The position numbers were made by a program, and so were the translations under genes. Below are positions 25,441 to 35,081 of a stretch of 64,000 nt of DNA, one piece after another (position 1 is the stretch's first letter; each line of letters begins with the position of its first letter). Origin of the DNA: an uncultured Flavobacteriaceae bacterium (lineage in GTDB: Bacteria; Bacteroidota; Bacteroidia; Flavobacteriales; Flavobacteriaceae); the NCBI GenBank assembly GCA_913043275.1, contig CAJWLL010000001.1:62001-126000 (forward strand), written 5' to 3'. Under the pieces are notes generated by a model that made no database searches, had not been told where the DNA came from, and saw only the letters and a list, made by a program, of their open reading frames with translations.

Positions 25441-27331
25441 CGCCATAAAGCATGAATGTGGAATCGCTATGATCCATTTGAAAAAAGACCTCCATTACTT
25501 TAAAGAAAAGTATGGCACTGCTATGTATGGCATCAATAAAATGTATTTGATGATGGAAAAACAGCATAATCGAGGTCAAGATGGTGCTGGTTTGGCTTGT
25601 GTCAAATTAAACATGAGTCCAGGCCAACGATATATTGCTAGGGTAAGATCCAACAGTCAACAATCCATACAAGATATTTTTAAAAAGGTTAACAAAGGTG
25701 TAAAACAAGTTGCCAAAAAATATCCTGATTTGTTAGACAATATCAACCATTTCAAACAAAAAGTTCCTTTTGCAGGAGAGTTGTTACTTGGCCATTTGCG
25801 TTATGGAACCTTTGGAAATAACAGCATTGAAAACGTGCATCCATTCTTAAGACAAAATAATTGGATGCACAGAAACTTGATTGTGGCAGGAAATTTTAAC
25901 CTGACTAATGTTAGCGAACTTTTTGATACTTTGGTGGAATTGGGTCAGCACCCCAAAGAAAAAGCTGATACCATCACTGTGATGGAAAAAATTGGACATT
26001 TTTTGGATGATGCTGTTGCCAAAATATATAAGAAACTCAAAAAAGAAGGTTATTCAAAAGCAGAGGCCTCCCCACAAATTGCCGAACTCCTTAGTATGGA
26101 AAAGGTACTTCGCAAAGCTTCTAAAAAATGGGATGGAGGTTATACCATTGCAGGTTTATTGGGGCACGGTGAATCTTTTGTTTTCAGAGATCCCGCTGGC
26201 ATCCGACCTGCCTTTTATTATGACGATGACGAAATATTGGTGGTTGCATCCGAGAGGCCTGCCATACAAACGGTTTTTAATCTAGCTTTTGAGGACATTC
26301 AGGAACTTCCTCCAGGCTGTGCATTACTGACTAAAAAATCAGGGGCAGTAAAGTTGAGCCAAATTCAAGAAGCTGTGGCACTCAAGTCCTGTTCTTTTGA
26401 GCGAATTTATTTCTCTAGAGGAAGTGATGCTGAAATTTATAAAGAGAGAAAAAAATTAGGAAGACTACTGTTTCCACAAATCCAAAAATCCATTAACAAA
26501 GATTTAAAAAACACGGTTTTCTCCTTCATTCCAAATACTGCCGAAACTTCTTTCTATGGTCTTGTAGGAGCAGTTCAGGACAACATTGTTCAGTCGCTTA
26601 AAGATACAATAAAAAATAAAAATAATATTAAAAAAGATCAGTTTGAAAAGCTTCTTTCCTTGCGTCCTAGAATTGAAAAAATTGCCATTAAAGATGTTAA
26701 ATTGAGAACTTTCATAACTGAAGATGCTAGCAGGGATGATCTTGTAGCCCATGTCTATGATGTAACATATGGCGTAATTAAAACTACTGACAATCTGGTT
26801 ATAATTGATGACAGTATTGTTAGGGGAACTACATTGGAAAAGAGTATTTTAAAAATGTTAGATCGGCTAAATCCCAAGAAAATTATTATTGTTTCCAGTG
26901 CTCCCCAAATTCGTTATCCCGATTGTTATGGTATAGATATGGCTAAAATTGAAAATTTTATTGTTTTTAAGGCGACACTTAAGCTTTACGAGGACCAAAA
27001 TACTCTAGAACAAACCTTGTTTAGGATTTATAGCAACTGCAAACGCAATCAGGATTATCCATTGGATGAGGTCCAAAATTGTGTGAAAGAGCTTTATGAA
27101 CCTTTTTCAAATGAGCAGATTTCATTTAAAATCTCTCAAATGCTTAAAGGGGATAATATTAAAGCTGATGTAGAGGTTATTTTCCAAACCATAGAAAGTT
27201 TACATCAAGCCTGCCCAAAGAATCTAGGAGATTGGTATTTTTCAGGGAATTATCCAACTCCCGGGGGTAATCGTGTTGTTAATCGCGCTTTCATGAATTT
27301 TTACGAAGGAAAATCTGTAAGAGCTTATTAA
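25433..27331 (+). CDS. purF: Long amidophosphoribosyltransferase (PurF-type)
   Basis: A 632-residue class II glutamine amidotransferase/phosphoribosyltransferase. The Ntn domain nucleophile is Cys9 in HECGIAMI, preceded by eight residues that would have to be removed for the Cys to become N-terminal. RGQDGAGLA and GHLRYGT are the usual glutaminase motifs. The PRPP-binding motif is VIIDDSIVRGTTLEKSIL. Typical PurF is about 470-510 residues; this is about 130 longer, with inserts and a C-terminal extension, as in a known Bacteroidota long form. It makes phosphoribosylamine in purine synthesis. It overlaps the PfkB kinase by 8 bases. Confidence 0.88.
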   Translation: MSDAIKHECGIAMIHLKKDLHYFKEKYGTAMYGINKMYLMMEKQHNRGQDGAGLACVKLNMSPGQRYIARVRSNSQQSIQDIFKKVNKGVKQVAKKYPDLLDNINHFKQKVPFAGELLLGHLRYGTFGNNSIENVHPFLRQNNWMHRNLIVAGNFNLTNVSELFDTLVELGQHPKEKADTITVMEKIGHFLDDAVAKIYKKLKKEGYSKAEASPQIAELLSMEKVLRKASKKWDGGYTIAGLLGHGESFVFRDPAGIRPAFYYDDDEILVVASERPAIQTVFNLAFEDIQELPPGCALLTKKSGAVKLSQIQEAVALKSCSFERIYFSRGSDAEIYKERKKLGRLLFPQIQKSINKDLKNTVFSFIPNTAETSFYGLVGAVQDNIVQSLKDTIKNKNNIKKDQFEKLLSLRPRIEKIAIKDVKLRTFITEDASRDDLVAHVYDVTYGVIKTTDNLVIIDDSIVRGTTLEKSILKMLDRLNPKKIIIVSSAPQIRYPDCYGIDMAKIENFIVFKATLKLYEDQNTLEQTLFRIYSNCKRNQDYPLDEVQNCVKELYEPFSNEQISFKISQMLKGDNIKADVEVIFQTIESLHQACPKNLGDWYFSGNYPTPGGNRVVNRAFMNFYEGKSVRAY

Positions 27332-27514
27332 TGAGGGAAATAGTTTTTTTAAAGAAAGAAAAAAAGATTATTACTTTTTATAATTAGATTTACTTGGCAT
27401 CCACTTGTCAGAAAAAAGTGCATTTTAACGTTTTATTAGCCACGACCTGATCCTTTAATCTATTTTTATAGAACCAGAACATAAGTAGGTTAAGTTCATG
27501 GTAAGATTTGGGGC

Positions 27515-27546
27515 AAAAAGGGAGGATTTATCCTCCCTTTTTATTT
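27515..27546. terminator. Bidirectional intrinsic terminator between purF and superoxide dismutase
   Basis: A perfect 12-bp inverted repeat: 27515-27526 pairs with 27531-27542 around the loop TTTA. The GC core is GGGAGGA/TCCTCCC with A-tracts on one side and T-tracts on the other, so it can end both convergent transcripts. Confidence 0.85.
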
Positions 27547-27573
27547 TTACTCCTTTTTATAATGAGTATTGTT

Positions 27574-28182
27574 TTACTTATTATGCTCATACAACTCACT
27601 CACTTTTTCCCAGTTGATCACATTAAAAAAAGCATTGATGTAATCAGGTCTTTTATTTTGGTAGTTTAAATAATAAGCATGTTCCCAAACGTCAAGTCCA
27701 AGGATAGGGATTCCTCCACATCCGACACCGGGCATTAAAGGATTGTCTTGGTTGGCAGAAGAACAAATCTCTACTTTGCCACCTTGAAGAACGCAAAGCC
27801 ATGCCCATCCAGAACCAAACTGAGTAGCCGCTGCATTGGAAAAAGCTGTTTTAAAATCCTGAAATGATCCATAAGCTGCATCGATTGCTTCTGCTAAAGC
27901 TCCAAGGGGAGTTCCGCCTCCATTAGGACTCATTACATCCCAAAACAAGCAGTGGTTGTAATACCCACCTCCGTTGTTTCTTAAAGCAGCATTGCTCATA
28001 TCTAAGTTTTCCAAAATACTTTCAATGGTGTCGGATTCCATTCCCGACCCCTTAAGCGCACCGTTGAGTTTTGTTGTGTAACCATTGTGGTGTTTACCGT
28101 GGTGAATCTCCATGGTTTTTGCATCTATATGTGGTTCTAATGCATTGTTTCTATAAGGTAATTGAGGTAATTCGAAAGCCAT
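27574..28182 (-). CDS. Iron/manganese superoxide dismutase
   Basis: A 202-residue Fe/Mn SOD dismutating superoxide in the cytoplasm. Metal ligands are His27, His77, Asp164 and His168 (in [17 protein letters not shown] and [15 protein letters not shown]). Length and domain pattern are standard. I cannot assign Fe or Mn preference with confidence. It has a TACTTTTG promoter motif 19 bases upstream of the ATG, and the convergent terminator at 27515-27546 downstream. Confidence 0.96.
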   Translation of the reverse strand: MAFELPQLPYRNNALEPHIDAKTMEIHHGKHHNGYTTKLNGALKGSGMESDTIESILENLDMSNAALRNNGGGYYNHCLFWDVMSPNGGGTPLGALAEAIDAAYGSFQDFKTAFSNAAATQFGSGWAWLCVLQGGKVEICSSANQDNPLMPGVGCGGIPILGLDVWEHAYYLNYQNKRPDYINAFFNVINWEKVSELYEHNK

Positions 28183-28201
28183 AATTTTTTTTTATTTATT
28201 A

Positions 28202-28209
28202 CAAAAGTA
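28202..28209 (-). promoter_or_regulatory. Promoter -7 element for superoxide dismutase
   Basis: The minus strand reads TACTTTTG, matching TAnnTTTG, 19 bases upstream of the ATG at 28182. Confidence 0.45.
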
Positions 28210-28277
28210 AAATTTCTTTTAATTATTCGGTAAGTGATGATTGGGAAATAACCTAATTTTAAGAATTATACCAGCAT

Positions 28278-31200
28278 ATGAAATCGAGTCCTTTTCAAAT
28301 AATAAATGCGGCTGCAGGTTCTGGAAAGACATATGCATTGGTTTATGCCTATCTTAAAAAATTACTCTCCACTAATCACGATCATGGTTATCGAAATATG
28401 TTGGCACTTACCTTTACCAACAAGAGTGTCAATGAAATGAAGTACAGGATTCTAAACAATCTACACTTACTTGCCTATCACATAGAGGACACTAAAATCA
28501 AGGGGATTCGCTCCAGTTTGATTATTGATTTGAATATTGATTTGCCATCACTTCAAAAAAAAGCTCAAAGGGTACTGAACAAAATCCTTCACGAGTATGC
28601 TGCCTTTGAAGTCATTACCCTGGACAATTTTACCCATAAAATTATCAAGAGTTTTGCCAAAGATTTAAAAATTCCCGCCAGCTTTGAGGTCACCCTCGAC
28701 AGTGATTTGTTATTGGAAGAAATGACAGAAAATATTTTAGATCAAGCAGGCATAGACAAACCCTTGACCAATATACTGGTGGCTTTCAGTTTAAGTAAAA
28801 TAGATGAACTTAAAAGTTGGAACATTGGTAAAGATTTATTTGATTTTTCAAAACTACTGCTCAATGAAAATGATCGACACCCACTGTCCGAGTTAAAAAA
28901 AATTGATCAAAAAGAATTTAAAGCCCAAAAAATAGCCTTTCAAAAACAATTGAGTGCTGTCAAGGATCAGCTTCGAAATATTGGAATAGAAACACTAAAG
29001 CTCTTGAGCGATAAGGCTTTGACCGAAGACGATTTTAAAGGAAAAACCCTTTACAAACATTTTAAAAAAATTTCGAGTGGCAAAATTGATGGACTTTATG
29101 AAAATCAATTGGAAAAAAACCTCACTGAAGGACAACGCCTTTATAACCAATCACTTTCCGATAGCAAAAAATCTATTATAGATTCTTTGGTTCCTCTATT
29201 GCTTGAAAGTTTTACCCAAGCCAAATCAAAGGTTGGTAGGCTTTTGCTTTTGAGGAGTATTATAAGTCAATGGACTCCTTTATCACTGATTGGTCGGATG
29301 GAAAAAGGTCTTGAAGAATTACAAATTCGGGAAAACCGCTTGCTTATCAGCCGTTTTAACGAAATGATTGATGATGAAATTTCGGGCCTTGAAGCTCCTT
29401 ATATATACGAACGTTTGGGGGAAAAATACCGTTATTATTTTATCGACGAATTTCAGGACACATCCCGCTTGCAATGGAAAAACCTCATCCCATTGATTTC
29501 CAATGCCTTGCAGGGATTGGATGATGACCATCAAATGGGATCTCTCTTTCTAGTTGGTGATCCTAAACAAGCCATTTACAGATGGAGGGGAGGAGACAAC
29601 GAACAGTTTTTGAGTCTCCTAAAAAAAGAAAGCCCCTTCCAAGAATTGCTCCCTGATATTACCCTTTTACCTAAAAATTACCGCAGTCGAGAGGCCATTG
29701 TCGATTTCAACAATCAGTTTTTTTCTTGGGTAGGAGCTACATGTGAAGATCCCGAGCAAAAGCAAATGTTTGAGCAACAAACCCAACAGGAGTTTAACCG
29801 CAAAAAGGGGGGGCAAATTGTCGTTCGATTTATACCAAAAAGCAGGAAAAAAGAAAACACCACGCCTCACTATCAAGAACAAACCATCAATTCACTCAAA
29901 GCAGCAAGATCTAGTGGTTTTTCTTGGAAAGACATGGCGATATTGGTTAGAAAAAAAGCACATACTACATTAGTAGCAGAGGCACTTCTTAGAGAAGAAA
30001 TCCCCTTGATCTCATCTGAGTCTTTGTCTCTAGGAAGTTCTCTTAAAGTAAATTTTCTAATCTCCCTCATTCGTTTAGCAGTTGATCCTGGAGATGAGGA
30101 ACAAAGAAAAAACATCATCGAATTTTTGAATCATCACAAGGGAACAAAAATGGATTTGGATCAAAGCCTGAGGTCGATGATTTTTCTTCCCATTTTTACC
30201 TTTGAAAAAGAAATTAAAAAACAATTTGAACTTTCATTTGATTTTCAGCTTTTTTCAAAAAAATCTATCTACAATGCTGTTGAGTATGCCATTGCTTCTT
30301 TTCGATTGATTGAAAATATGGAAGCTCATTTGAATGCCTTTTTAGATGATATTTTTGATTACAGTACCAAAGACGAAGGAAGTTTTTCGGGTTATCTTTA
30401 CTATTGGGAGCAAAAAGGAAAGGATCAAAAAATTTCCATACCTGAAGGAACTGATTCGGTCAAAATTTTAACCATACACAAGGCCAAGGGATTAGAGTTT
30501 CCCGTGGTGGTTCTCCCTTTTGCCTCTGAAGAATTGGTTTCTTCCCGAAGTCGAAAAGTATGGTTTCCTATAAATAATAATATTGAATCGACCTTTAATT
30601 GGGGAAGAATCCATTTTTCAAGCAAATTAAAATACTTGGGAGAGAAAGCTACAGCATTTTATGAGCAACAGCTTTTGGCAGAAAGGAGCGATGCTCTTAA
30701 TACTTTATATGTGGCCTTGACCCGCGCTGTTTCCCAAATGTTTTTGATTTGCACCCTAGAGGACGAAAACACAGCCGTCGACAAAAGCTATGCCACTTTG
30801 CTCAACCATTTTGTTAGAAGTCAAAATCAAACGCCTGAAATAGAATACCCTTTTGAATGGGGCAAAGCTGATAAAGTACAAAGCGATGATACTCAAACTC
30901 CCGTAAAGGCCCTTCATCCCAATTTCAAATTTAAGCCGCATTGGCAAAAAAGACTTTGGGTACAATTGCACAAAAAGGATGAAAAATTTGATGTTTCCGC
31001 TAGGAAAGAAGGTTTGTTGGTTCACGATTTAATGTCCGAAATTACTAGTGCTAAGGATGTTTCCGCTGTGTTGAACGATGCCCTCTATTCTGGAAATATA
31101 AACAAAGAGAAATACGATTATTATTTGCAAATGGTAAACGATATTGTAAATCATCCAAAACTTTCAGCCTTCTACCAAGAAGACATCAAAGTCTATAATG

Positions 31201-31424
31201 AAAAGGAAATTTTGATCCCTCAAAAATCCTTCGTTCGCCCCGATCGGGTGGTTAAAAATAAAGACGGCTGGGTAATCATTGAATACAAGAGTGGAAAAGA
31301 AAGCCCTCTTCATTTTGCACAAATCAAACACTATGCCGAGGTGCTTGAGCAGATGACCCATAAAAAATCAAAATGCTTTTTGGTTTACATTGGAAAAAAG
31401 ACCCTAGTAAAAACAGTCGCATGA
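28278..31424 (+). CDS. UvrD/RecB-type helicase-nuclease (AddA-like)
   Basis: A 1048-residue superfamily 1A helicase with a C-terminal nuclease. Walker A is AAAGSGKTYALV at about residues 11-22. Other helicase motifs are LALTFTNKSVNEMKYRI, YYFIDEFQDTSRLQW (Walker B), VGDPKQAIYRWRGGD, SVKILTIHKAKGLEFPVVVLP, and LYVALTRAVSQMFL. The C-terminal RecB-type nuclease motif is RPDRVVKNKDGWVIIEYKSG, with the catalytic Asp, Glu and Lys. With the following gene it should form an AddAB-like complex that processes double-strand breaks. It lies 28 bases before its partner. Confidence 0.9.
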   Translation: MKSSPFQIINAAAGSGKTYALVYAYLKKLLSTNHDHGYRNMLALTFTNKSVNEMKYRILNNLHLLAYHIEDTKIKGIRSSLIIDLNIDLPSLQKKAQRVLNKILHEYAAFEVITLDNFTHKIIKSFAKDLKIPASFEVTLDSDLLLEEMTENILDQAGIDKPLTNILVAFSLSKIDELKSWNIGKDLFDFSKLLLNENDRHPLSELKKIDQKEFKAQKIAFQKQLSAVKDQLRNIGIETLKLLSDKALTEDDFKGKTLYKHFKKISSGKIDGLYENQLEKNLTEGQRLYNQSLSDSKKSIIDSLVPLLLESFTQAKSKVGRLLLLRSIISQWTPLSLIGRMEKGLEELQIRENRLLISRFNEMIDDEISGLEAPYIYERLGEKYRYYFIDEFQDTSRLQWKNLIPLISNALQGLDDDHQMGSLFLVGDPKQAIYRWRGGDNEQFLSLLKKESPFQELLPDITLLPKNYRSREAIVDFNNQFFSWVGATCEDPEQKQMFEQQTQQEFNRKKGGQIVVRFIPKSRKKENTTPHYQEQTINSLKAARSSGFSWKDMAILVRKKAHTTLVAEALLREEIPLISSESLSLGSSLKVNFLISLIRLAVDPGDEEQRKNIIEFLNHHKGTKMDLDQSLRSMIFLPIFTFEKEIKKQFELSFDFQLFSKKSIYNAVEYAIASFRLIENMEAHLNAFLDDIFDYSTKDEGSFSGYLYYWEQKGKDQKISIPEGTDSVKILTIHKAKGLEFPVVVLPFASEELVSSRSRKVWFPINNNIESTFNWGRIHFSSKLKYLGEKATAFYEQQLLAERSDALNTLYVALTRAVSQMFLICTLEDENTAVDKSYATLLNHFVRSQNQTPEIEYPFEWGKADKVQSDDTQTPVKALHPNFKFKPHWQKRLWVQLHKKDEKFDVSARKEGLLVHDLMSEITSAKDVSAVLNDALYSGNINKEKYDYYLQMVNDIVNHPKLSAFYQEDIKVYNEKEILIPQKSFVRPDRVVKNKDGWVIIEYKSGKESPLHFAQIKHYAEVLEQMTHKKSKCFLVYIGKKTLVKTVA

Positions 31425-31452
31425 TGTTTCATCCCAAGATCAAAAAATACTG

Positions 31453-34182
31453 ATGAAAACTTTTCTGGATGAAATAGCAGAAGAAATTATCAATTCAAAA
31501 TATTCATTTGAATCTATCAAAATTGTGGTACCCAGTCGCCGAGCAAGCCTTTTTTTAAAAAACGCATTGGCCCATCAAGTTCAAAAACCTGCTTTTGCTC
31601 CCGAAATAGTTAGTATCGAAAATTTTGTCGAAGAACTCTCAGCCTTAAAAAAAGTAGCTCCCGTAGATTTGATTTTTGATTTTTATGCGGCATACCAGGA
31701 CGTTTCCGATGAAAAACAACGGGACTCATTCGATCAATTTTTGGGCTGGGCTTCTATAATTTTATCCGACTTCAATCTAATGGATGCCCATTTAGTCGAT
31801 GTCAAAACCTTCTTTAATTTCCAATTTTCGCTTCAAGAAATGATCCAATGGAATAAAAATGAAGATCAAAGTAATATTATCCAAAACCATTTGGAATTTT
31901 GGAGGCTCATGCCTGAGTTATACAAAGCATTGAATCAAAAACTACAACAAAAACAGCAAGGCACACTAGGATTGATTTTCAGGGAGGCTGTTGCTAATTT
32001 GGAGTTTTATATTGGCCAGACTAGTAAACACCACTATTTTGTGGGTTTCAATGCTCTCAATGGATCCGAAGCTCAAATCATTCAAGAGTTTATGTCGAGG
32101 AATAAGGGAACAGTATTTTGGGATATTGATCAACATTTTTATCAAGACAAGGTTCATGCAGCTGGGAAATTTATCCGTCAATACCATTTAGATTGGAAAT
32201 CCCTTCGGTCCCAACCTGTTTCGTTTCAAAAGCATTACACTAAGCCCAAAAAGATTGAGCTAATTGGAGTGAGTAAAAATGTAGCTCAAGCCAAATACTC
32301 TGCTCAATTGGCGGCACAGCTGGCAACAGATTATCCCGATGAAAAAACCGCAATTGTTTTGGGAAACGAATCGCTTTTGATCCCTGCACTTTCTTCCATC
32401 GATGACATCAAATTGGGGTGGAATGTTACTATGGGTTATCCTTTGAAAGATACTCCTACTGCCGATTTTTTCGAACTTTTTTTTAAGTTGCATCTCAATA
32501 ACAAGAAAGGAGATTTTTTCTATAAAAACTTCAAAAGTTTATTATCCACCCCCTGGTGCTTGTCGCTGTTCAAATTTCACGATTTAAATCCCGGAGTGAA
32601 ATTAAAGGAATTTGCGTCTAAAAATTTATATCGTTTTTCTCAAAAGGAACTTTACCAATTGGACAAGGTTCAAGGTATTGACTATTGCTTTTTTGCCCCT
32701 TTGCAGAGCATTGCTGATTTCATTCGCCGCTTAATTTGTATTTGTGATCACTACATAGTGTTTTTGGAACAAACCAAGGAAGATATTGCTTCGCTTCATT
32801 TGGCCTATTTCCAAAAATTTAAGGCCCTATTTAATCAGTTGGAAGCCACACATAAAAAACACCCTTTTATAGAAAATCTTTCCCTCCTTCGTGTGGTTTT
32901 TAGATCACTTGTTAAGGAAGAGAAAATCGATTTTGTCGGAGAACCATTGGAGGGAATACAGTTTATGGGACTTCTAGAAACACGCTTGTTAGATTTCGAT
33001 AATTTGGTGATTACTAATCTAAACGAAGGCATTTTACCTTCTGGAAAAAAGAACCATTCTTTTCTCCCCTTTGATTTAAAGAAAAAATTCAACTTGCCCA
33101 CCTTTTTGGAAAATGACGCCATCTACACCTATCACTTTTATAGACTAATTCAGCGGGCCAAAAGAGTTTATTTACTTTACAACACTCAAAGTGATGGATT
33201 GAATTCTGGTGAAATGAGCAGGTTTATCTACCAGTTAAAATACCAACGGCAACCTGCTCACCAAATCGAAGAAAAACAACTAGTTTTGAATTACCACACC
33301 CCCCCCAGAACTGATCATTTCATCGAAAAAACCGAAAACATTCAACAACGTCTACGTGCCATTGCCGAAAAGGGTTTTTCCCCTTCTTCGCTTTCTCTTT
33401 ACCTTAGAAATCCAATAGAATTTTATTACCAAAGGGTGATAAAGATCAAAGAAAAAACCACTTTAGAATCGACTATCAATAATATGGACAAAGGAAACTT
33501 GGTGCATCAGGTGGTTGAGCAGCTCTACTTCCCTTATCAGAATCAAATTCTTACAGTTGCTGATTTTGAACAAATGAAAGAGCGCTTACTACCCCTTATT
33601 GAGGAACGCTTCCAATCTATTTACCAAGGTCCCCATCAAAAAACGGGACGTAACCTTATTATTTTTGAAGTACTGAAAAAGTCTATTTTAGACTTTTTAG
33701 CCATTGAACAAAAATCCGTTGAACAGGGCAATCGCATCAAGATATTGTATCTAGAACATCAATTTGAACAAAGTATTCAACTGCCTGGAATTGATTTCCC
33801 CATCAAACTAATTGGTGTGGTGGATCGTATTGATGTTTACAACGACACCCTAAGGATTATCGATTATAAAACAGGAATGATTGAACCCAAACATCTCAAA
33901 TTACCTAATTGGGAGGTTTTTAATGAGCAGACTGAATACGCTTATTTGTTCCAGATTTTACTCTATTCTTATGTTAATAAATTCCTTTTGCTACAACATC
34001 AAAAAACGGCTGCAGGAATAATTTCTTTTCGGAATCTACCCCAGTATTTTATGTCTTTTTCCCACGAAAGCAATCGAGACCAAGCGTTAAATCAAGAAAA
34101 CTTAGATCGCTTTGAGGCAACTTTATTTAAAATCATAGGTGAAATTTTTGATTCAAAAGTAAATTTTGAGAACAAAGGTTGA
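31453..34182 (+). CDS. PD-(D/E)XK nuclease and inactivated helicase (AddB-like)
   Basis: A 909-residue AddB-like partner. The N-terminus has VPSRRASLFLKNAL where AddB proteins have a degenerate P-loop region. The C-terminal nuclease carries GVVDRIDVYNDTLRIIDYKTG with the Asp, Asp and Lys of the PD-(D/E)XK core. Four Cys ligands for the [4Fe-4S] cluster of Firmicutes AddB are not evident around the nuclease, as in many Bacteroidota relatives. It functions with the upstream AddA-like protein in recombinational repair. The role is inferred from domain pairing. Confidence 0.87.
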   Translation: MKTFLDEIAEEIINSKYSFESIKIVVPSRRASLFLKNALAHQVQKPAFAPEIVSIENFVEELSALKKVAPVDLIFDFYAAYQDVSDEKQRDSFDQFLGWASIILSDFNLMDAHLVDVKTFFNFQFSLQEMIQWNKNEDQSNIIQNHLEFWRLMPELYKALNQKLQQKQQGTLGLIFREAVANLEFYIGQTSKHHYFVGFNALNGSEAQIIQEFMSRNKGTVFWDIDQHFYQDKVHAAGKFIRQYHLDWKSLRSQPVSFQKHYTKPKKIELIGVSKNVAQAKYSAQLAAQLATDYPDEKTAIVLGNESLLIPALSSIDDIKLGWNVTMGYPLKDTPTADFFELFFKLHLNNKKGDFFYKNFKSLLSTPWCLSLFKFHDLNPGVKLKEFASKNLYRFSQKELYQLDKVQGIDYCFFAPLQSIADFIRRLICICDHYIVFLEQTKEDIASLHLAYFQKFKALFNQLEATHKKHPFIENLSLLRVVFRSLVKEEKIDFVGEPLEGIQFMGLLETRLLDFDNLVITNLNEGILPSGKKNHSFLPFDLKKKFNLPTFLENDAIYTYHFYRLIQRAKRVYLLYNTQSDGLNSGEMSRFIYQLKYQRQPAHQIEEKQLVLNYHTPPRTDHFIEKTENIQQRLRAIAEKGFSPSSLSLYLRNPIEFYYQRVIKIKEKTTLESTINNMDKGNLVHQVVEQLYFPYQNQILTVADFEQMKERLLPLIEERFQSIYQGPHQKTGRNLIIFEVLKKSILDFLAIEQKSVEQGNRIKILYLEHQFEQSIQLPGIDFPIKLIGVVDRIDVYNDTLRIIDYKTGMIEPKHLKLPNWEVFNEQTEYAYLFQILLYSYVNKFLLLQHQKTAAGIISFRNLPQYFMSFSHESNRDQALNQENLDRFEATLFKIIGEIFDSKVNFENKG

Positions 34183-34226
34183 AAAATTCATATATAAATT
34201 GAATATATTTAAAAAATTTAATTCCC

Positions 34227-35081
34227 ATGAGTAATCCGAAAGACAAAGATCAAAAAGAAAAAGGGATAAAGAAGGAACAACTCAATTGGTTGTTGCGTAT
34301 TATTACATTGGGAGATCGGTTTTCTTTGCAAGACTTTTACGATCGAATCAAAAAAGGTTTTGTAGAATTCCTTATAGTATTTTTCGGTGTATTGGTTTCT
34401 TTTGGCGTAGAAAGACAAGGAGAAGAGTTTGGAGACAGAGAGTCAAATATCGATAACCTTGTAGGTTTGAGAGATGAAATGATAGACATACAAGAGTATA
34501 CCCGAGGATATATTGAAGAAAATAAATGGATTCGGGCCTTATACAACCGATTATATGAAAAATGGGATCAAGATAGGGATAGTGTATTTCTATTCATAGA
34601 CGAGTCAGATGGTGAACCTTATTCTCCACTTTCTTTTTATAACAATTACAATCCCTTTAATCCTCCAAGGGTAGTATATGAAGCCATAAAACTGGATGGG
34701 ACTTTTAGATTTTTGGGGTCAGAGGTAGGTCGATTTGTCAACAATACTTACGATGGAACAGATCTTAAATATCTAATGCTCAATACAGATCGAGAAGAAA
34801 AAGTCTATGTAGATCAGTTCGAAGCTCAGGTTGCCAACAAGTGGATTTATGAGTTGAATAAAATTGATTTATACGACACCTTTTTTTGGTTAAAGCACCG
34901 AAAATATTTTCAAAAAGAGAAATATTTGAAATACAATTTATTCAAGCGCTTGGGGTTATGGCAGCAAATATCCGAGCAATTGGTGGAGTACGATGCAACG
35001 CTAAGTATTAACATAAAAAAACTGGATTCAGTAATTAATTTAAAAGAGGATGAATTTGTCTTTATCTATTGGTGGTTCTAA
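34227..35081 (+). CDS. Single-pass membrane protein with helical domain, function unknown
   Basis: A 284-residue protein. A charged N-terminus (about 1-45) is followed by one predicted transmembrane helix at about residues 46-60 (FVEFLIVFFGVLVSFGVE). The long mixed-charge helical region (about 65-284) has several aromatic-rich turns. The layout resembles the DUF6090 kind of Bacteroidota protein (helix, then charged coil), but I would not assign that family on this evidence. Its stop overlaps the crtI stop on the other strand by 4 bases (35078-35081). Confidence 0.65.
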   Translation: MSNPKDKDQKEKGIKKEQLNWLLRIITLGDRFSLQDFYDRIKKGFVEFLIVFFGVLVSFGVERQGEEFGDRESNIDNLVGLRDEMIDIQEYTRGYIEENKWIRALYNRLYEKWDQDRDSVFLFIDESDGEPYSPLSFYNNYNPFNPPRVVYEAIKLDGTFRFLGSEVGRFVNNTYDGTDLKYLMLNTDREEKVYVDQFEAQVANKWIYELNKIDLYDTFFWLKHRKYFQKEKYLKYNLFKRLGLWQQISEQLVEYDATLSINIKKLDSVINLKEDEFVFIYWWF

